This document shows, in pieces, positions 60,332 through 64,000 of a stretch of 64,000 bases of DNA (positions are counted from its first letter, which is position 1; every line of letters begins with the position of its first letter). Source of the DNA: an uncultured Collinsella sp. GTDB lineage: Bacteria; Actinomycetota; Coriobacteriia; Coriobacteriales; Coriobacteriaceae. Made by a program: the position numbers and the translations under genes. Location: assembly GCA_959019775.1 (NCBI GenBank), contig CAUEPS010000005.1:1-64000 (forward strand), in the 5' to 3' direction. The notes under the pieces were generated by a model, which made no database searches, was not told the origin of the DNA, and saw nothing but the letters and a program-made list of their open reading frames with translations.

Positions 60332-61615
60332 CTAGCACTGCTCGAGCGCCTGCTCAAGGTCGGCAATCAGATCGGCCGTGTCCTCGAGGCCGCACGACAG
60401 GCGCACCATGTCGGCGGAGATGCCACAGGCGATGAGCTCCTCATCGTTCATCTGGCGATGTGTGGCATTAGCGGGATGCAGGCAGCAAGTGCGTGCGTCG
60501 GCCACGTGTGTGGCGATCTGGGCGAGCTTGAGGCTCTTCATAAAGGTCTCGGCCGCCGCACGACCACCGTTAAAGCCAAAGCTCACAACACCGCAGGTAC
60601 CGTTGGGCATGTACTTCTGAGCCAGGTCATAGTACTTGTCGCCCTCCAGGCCCGGATAGCTCACGAAGCGCACCTTGGGATGGCTCTGCAGGAACTTGGC
60701 AACGGCCAGGCCGTTCTCACAATGACGCGGCATGCGCACATGCAGGCTCTCGAGCGAGCTGTTCAAGAAAAACGCCGCCTGCGGGTTCTGCATGGGGCCA
60801 AGGTCGCGCATGAGCTGCGCGGTGGCCTTGGTAATGAAGGCGCCCTCGCGACCGAACTTCTCGGCATACGTCACGCCGTGATAGCTCTCGTCAGGCGTGG
60901 TGAGACCCGGGAACTTGTCCGCATGGGCCATCCAGTCAAACTGACCGTGGTCGACGATTACGCCGCCCAGGTAGGCAGCATGCCCATCCATGTACTTGGT
61001 GGTGGAGTGCGTAACGATGTCGGCGCCCCACTCAAAGGGACGGCACATCACGGGCGTCGGGAAGGTGTTGTCGACCATCAGCGGCACGCCGTGGTCGTGC
61101 GCGGCCTTGGCAAAGCGCTCAATATCGAGCACGGCGAGGGCGGGATTAGCGATGGTCTCGCCAAAGACGAGCTTGGTGTTGGGCTGGAAGGCTGCTTCCA
61201 GTTCCTCATCGGTGCAGTCGGGGGCAACGAACGTGCAGGTCAAGCCCATACGACCCATGGTATGGGCAAGCAAGTTGTAGGTACCGCCGTAGATGGCAGA
61301 GCTTGCGACCACGTGATCGCCGGCACCGGCCACGTTAAAAATCGCGAGGAAGTTCGCAGCCATGCCCGAGCTCGTGAGCATCGCGGCAGTGCCGCCCTCC
61401 ATCTCGCAGATCTTGGCGGCAACCAAATCGCACGTGGGGTTCTGCAAACGGCTGTAGAAATAGCCCGACTCCTCCAGGTCAAACAGCTTGCCCATGTGCT
61501 CGGACGTGTCGTACTTCCACGTGGTGGACTGGTAGATGGGCACCTGGCGCGGCTCTGCATCTCCCGGGCGATAGCCGCCCTGAACACATGTGGTACCGAT
61601 GGTCTGCTCGCTCAT
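60332..61615 (-). CDS. metY: O-acetylhomoserine (thiol)-lyase / Cys-Met metabolism PLP enzyme
   Basis: Makes homocysteine from O-acetylhomoserine and sulfide in the cytosol. The 427-aa protein has the PLP Lys in THSTTKYMDGH near residue 205, YSRLQNPT near 54 and the SSGMAA loop near 82. Length and the DGHAAYLGG stretch favour MetY over cystathionine enzymes. It faces the small redox-like gene at 61845 across about 230 bp containing AACCCA/TGGGTT, a possible operator; no SAM riboswitch seen. Confidence 0.9.
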   Translation of the reverse strand: MSEQTIGTTCVQGGYRPGDAEPRQVPIYQSTTWKYDTSEHMGKLFDLEESGYFYSRLQNPTCDLVAAKICEMEGGTAAMLTSSGMAANFLAIFNVAGAGDHVVASSAIYGGTYNLLAHTMGRMGLTCTFVAPDCTDEELEAAFQPNTKLVFGETIANPALAVLDIERFAKAAHDHGVPLMVDNTFPTPVMCRPFEWGADIVTHSTTKYMDGHAAYLGGVIVDHGQFDWMAHADKFPGLTTPDESYHGVTYAEKFGREGAFITKATAQLMRDLGPMQNPQAAFFLNSSLESLHVRMPRHCENGLAVAKFLQSHPKVRFVSYPGLEGDKYYDLAQKYMPNGTCGVVSFGFNGGRAAAETFMKSLKLAQIATHVADARTCCLHPANATHRQMNDEELIACGISADMVRLSCGLEDTADLIADLEQALEQC

Positions 61616-61844
61616 ATCTTGCTCCCTTGCCTGGGTTACGTTTTATTCGGTTCACGATACCGCTACCCCGCACCCCTCTCAACCCATCACCAAGGTGGGT
61701 TATTGGACAAATTGATCAGAGTATTTATCTCAAGCCTTAGGCATTTGCTCGATAGATAAAAATGAGGCATCCATGAAGCTCTCGATGATTACACGCACCG
61801 TCGCGGGTACCATAAGCGGGTACACCGTGACCAAGGAGACAACG

Positions 61845-62291
61845 ATGAAGCAAATCGATACCGCCCAGCTCGACATCACCGCCTGTCAGGCTCAGGCTGC
61901 CGAATACCACGCCCGTGGCTTTAACTGCGCGCAGGCCGTCGCCTGCACGCTCGCACCTGCCGTCGGACTCGACCCTCAGGTCGCCTTTACCCTCACCGAG
62001 GGCTTTGGCGCTGGCATGGGCGGCATGACCGAAACCTGCGGCGCCATCTCGGGCGCCGTGGCCATCATGGGCTTCGTGATGAGCGACGGCATGGAAAACC
62101 CCAAGACCAAGGGCCAGACCTACAAGCTGTCGCGCGAAATCGCCAAGCGTTTTGGCGAGAAGAACACGACGACCGTCTGCGGCACGCTCAAGGGCATCGG
62201 ATCGGATAAGGGTCCGCTCCGCAGCTGCCCCGGTTGCATCGACGATGCCATCGAGATCGCCTGTGATGTGCTAAAGCAGCTCGCCGAGTAA
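61845..62291 (+). CDS. C-GCAxxG-C-C family protein
   Basis: 148-aa protein of a family named for its cysteine pattern: Cys in FNCAQAVAC near residue 28, then GFGAGMGGMTETCGAISGA near 65, Cys in TVCGTLKG near 110 and a final SCPGC near 126. Relatives sit beside redox or metal genes, function not known. ATG 61845 has AAGGAG 6 nt upstream; an upstream in-frame ATG at 61773 would add 24 residues. Confidence 0.82.
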   Translation: MKQIDTAQLDITACQAQAAEYHARGFNCAQAVACTLAPAVGLDPQVAFTLTEGFGAGMGGMTETCGAISGAVAIMGFVMSDGMENPKTKGQTYKLSREIAKRFGEKNTTTVCGTLKGIGSDKGPLRSCPGCIDDAIEIACDVLKQLAE

Positions 62292-62304
62292 ACGGCGGTA
62301 ACAG

Positions 62305-62356
62305 AAAAACGACGGCCGGCGCGCTTGGGATCCATCCAATAGCACGCCGGCCGTCG
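62305..62356 (-). terminator. Strong hairpin between convergent genes
   Basis: CGACGGCCGGCG/CGCCGGCCGTCG arms (62310-62321 with 62345-62356), TTTTTC on the minus strand and none on the plus. It ends yigZ and probably also the gene at 61845. Confidence 0.8.
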
Positions 62357-62359
62357 CCG

Positions 62360-62998
62360 TTAGAACTCGGCAAATGCGGAAGCGCCGACCTCAATCTCCT
62401 CGCGCCCCGCAATAAGCTCGCGCATCTTGGCGCAAAACGACTCCTGCTCCCCTGCCTTAAACACCAAGTGAAGTGTCACGGTATCCGCGTAATCGGTATC
62501 CGAAACCTTGGCACCCGAATCCTGGGCCAAGCGAAGCACCTGCTCATACTGCGGATAGGCCACATGCACGTCAACCGGCACGACACTCGTCATCTCGACG
62601 ATCTGCCCGGACTCCTGAGCCGAGGCCACCGCCGCCTGCGTCGCCGCGGTATAGGCGCGCACCAAGCCACCAGGACCCAACAGCGTGCCGCCAAAATAGC
62701 GCGTCACCACGCAGCAAACATTTTTGAGCCCCGCGCCGCGCAGCACCTCGAGTGTCGGCATACCGCTCGTTCGGCTCGGCTCACCATCATCGCTCTGGCG
62801 CTCGCGTCCATCGACCAAAATCCACGCGGGAACATTGTGTCGAGCGTCGTAATGACGCTTGCGAACCATCTCAATAAAGGCATTCGCCTCGTCCTCGGAC
62901 TCAATATGGACCAGCTGGGCAATAAACCGGCTCTTGCGGTCCACAAACTCGCCCGAAGCCTCAATATTCGATTGCAGAGTAAAATAGCTGTCCAACAA
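62360..62998 (-). CDS. yigZ: YigZ/IMPACT family protein
   Basis: 212 aa. The N-terminal UPF0029 domain has the signature RYFGGTLLGPGGLVRAY near residue 101 and GEPSRTSGMP near 73; the C-terminal DUF1949-like domain follows (about 140-212). Found in most bacteria; linked to translation control through similarity to eukaryotic IMPACT, but its biochemical role is unclear. Confidence 0.9.
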   Translation of the reverse strand: MLDSYFTLQSNIEASGEFVDRKSRFIAQLVHIESEDEANAFIEMVRKRHYDARHNVPAWILVDGRERQSDDGEPSRTSGMPTLEVLRGAGLKNVCCVVTRYFGGTLLGPGGLVRAYTAATQAAVASAQESGQIVEMTSVVPVDVHVAYPQYEQVLRLAQDSGAKVSDTDYADTVTLHLVFKAGEQESFCAKMRELIAGREEIEVGASAFAEF

Positions 62999-63078
62999 AG
63001 CCCCTCAAACACAAGCAAAGCAACAAACAGCCTCAATAATACGGCAAAGACCGTATCGATTGTCAGGGTAACAAAAAT

Positions 63079-63441
63079 GCCAAGTGGGCCTATAAGCCGG
63101 GTTCTGTCGTGAACGGTCATTTATCTTGTCTGCACGTTACCGTGCAGCTCCACGCACGCTACCCGAACGCGGACCGGGCCGGCCCATAGCGTTCCTATTC
63201 GCGCTTGCTCCGGATGGGGCTTGCCAAGCCGCCGTGTTGCCACGACGCTGGTGGTCTCTTACACCACCGTTTCAGCTTTTCCCTTTACGCCTTGCAGCGC
63301 AGGTGGGAGTCTTCTTTTCTGCGGCGCTTTCCGTCGGATCACTCCGCCCGGCCGTTAGCCGGCATCCCGCCCTCTGGAGCCCGGACTTTCCTCACGCGTG
63401 CCGCAAGCAGCACATCGCGCGACCGTCTGGCCCACTCAGCA
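63079..63441 (-). ncRNA. rnpB: RNase P RNA (bacterial type A)
   Basis: The conserved 5' block GAGGAAAGTCCGGGCTCC lies near 63393-63376, and the 3' block ACAGAACCCGGCTTATAGGC near 63104-63085. The first and last bases pair (GCTGAGTGGGCC with GGCCCACTTGGC). Length about 363 nt. A TACACT -10 box lies just upstream, with TTGCCT as a possible -35. Ends are set by pairing and are approximate. Confidence 0.93.
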
Positions 63442-63764
63442 GTGCAAGAGTGTATCACACCGTTGCCGCAGGCAATGGCACAACACAAGCGTTCGACACG
63501 ATAAACCAAGAACCACGCCATGCAGTACAATAGGGTTGTCGATGGGCAACGTCGTCAGTCGAGACGCGACCGCGCTCCGCACCCCTCCGTCTACTCGGTG
63601 CGTTCCCGCCTCCTCCCCGAGGCGGGATGTCGGCATTTTTCATGCACCGACAACCTAATAGCCAGTGGACAGCCCGGGCAGCATCGCGCATCTCGACAGG
63701 AAATGCAAAAAGGGACCCGTCCATTGCGGACGGATCCCTTAAAACAAGTGATCGTCAAACCGAT
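63442..63764. other. Intergenic region between rnpB and rpsA
   Basis: About 320 bp. It holds the rnpB promoter area, a CCCGCCTC/GAGGCGGG hairpin near 63606-63627 followed on the plus strand by a T-run, and the rpsA terminator. No gene is convincing. Confidence 0.5.
63706..63741 (-). terminator. Terminator after rpsA
   Basis: AAGGGATCCGTCCG/CGGACGGGTCCCTT-type stem with one mismatch, then TTTTTGC on the minus strand, 24 nt behind the stop codon. Confidence 0.85.
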
Positions 63765-64000
63765 TTACTCGGCGTCGGTCTCCTCGTCCTTCTTCTCGGA
63801 AGGCAGCGGGGTAACCTCAATCTCAACACCCAGAGTCTCAGCAGCAGACTTCATGGACAGGGAGATACGACGACGATCGAGGTCGATCTCCATGACCTTG
63901 ACCTGAACCTTGTCGCCCACGTGGGTGACCTGAGAAGGCTGATCGACGTGCTTGTTGGCCATCTCGGAGATGTGCACCAGGCCCTCGATGCCCTCGCCCA
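63765..64000 (-). CDS. rpsA: 30S ribosomal protein S1, C-terminal fragment (runs off the window)
   Basis: The last 78 codons of an S1-domain protein: EGLVHISEMA, then VGDKVQVKVMEIDLDRRRISLSMK are the classic S1/OB-fold signature and the repeat end, followed by an acidic tail. The gene begins beyond base 64000. S1 is more likely than a general stress S1 protein because of the repeat spacing and acidic tail, but only one repeat is visible. Confidence 0.8.
   Translation of the reverse strand, partial: GEGIEGLVHISEMANKHVDQPSQVTHVGDKVQVKVMEIDLDRRRISLSMKSAAETLGVEIEVTPLPSEKKDEETDAE

Noticed and set aside
1..64000. CRISPR array
   Set aside because: The dispersed repeats are palindromes tens of kilobases apart, with no regular spacers and no cas genes.
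1..64000. Insertion sequences or prophage
   Set aside because: No transposase, integrase or phage structural gene was seen; only palindromic repeats and a toxin-antitoxin pair hint at mobility.

Overview
The window looks like a piece of the chromosome of a high-GC, anaerobic, gut-type actinobacterium, most likely Collinsella or a close relative in the Coriobacteriia. That placement is inferred from gene content and protein character (energy-conserving formate hydrogenlyase, selenium and molybdenum enzymes, double-cubane-type reductases, bacterial type A RNase P RNA); no marker gene was searched against a database. Both strands are used, but about nine tenths of the genes lie on the minus strand.

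Layout. 0-9.6 kb: housekeeping (M24 peptidase, folC, valS, clpX-clpP-tig, tRNA-Leu). 9.7-15 kb: a xanthine-dehydrogenase-type molybdenum hydroxylase in two genes, then gdhA. 15.3-22.4 kb: a DUF3343 protein, mobA, tRNA-Sec (selC), selB, selA and an orphan molybdopterin oxidoreductase. 22.5-37.9 kb: a complete formate hydrogenlyase of the Hyf type on one strand, in the order hydN, fdhF, hyfA to hyfI, hycH, hycI and a formate channel; fdhF is interrupted by an in-frame TGA that is clearly selenocysteine 140. 38.3-40.8 kb: a small accessory patch (RelB-like antitoxin with PIN toxin, an unknown protein, two tRNAs). 40.9-45.5 kb: brnQ, then a selenium-handling operon (selD, itself a selenoprotein, yedF, DUF3343, cysteine-desulfurase-like gene). 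45.5-49.1 kb: a YjiL-type activase and two YjiM-type 2-hydroxyacyl-CoA-dehydratase-like (double-cubane) proteins. 49.5-54.9 kb: modC-modB-modA, mogA and moeA. 55-64 kb: a ClC channel, a diacylglycerol kinase, a release-factor-like protein, xpt, an MFS pump, an O-acetylhomoserine sulfhydrylase, a redox-type small protein, yigZ, rnpB and the 3' end of rpsA.

The genes form one metabolic theme. Molybdate is imported (ModABC), built into molybdopterin cofactors (MogA, MoeA, MobA), and used by FdhF, the xanthine-dehydrogenase-like enzyme and the orphan oxidoreductase. Selenium is activated by SelD and then placed into protein as selenocysteine by SelA, SelB and tRNA-Sec; YedF and DUF3343 suggest a second use as a labile selenium cofactor in the molybdenum hydroxylase. 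Formate is oxidised by FdhF and the electrons go to protons through the membrane Hyf hydrogenase, which carries three NuoL/M/N-like subunits and so may conserve energy.

The most unusual non-coding content is a set of dispersed inverted repeats. Six copies of a long palindrome sit between genes and keep pairing through compensatory changes. Two compound hairpins flank valS. Two copies of a three-stem element with fully conserved internal loops and covarying stems sit directly behind the two YjiM genes; this last one is the best candidate here for an undescribed structured RNA or element.
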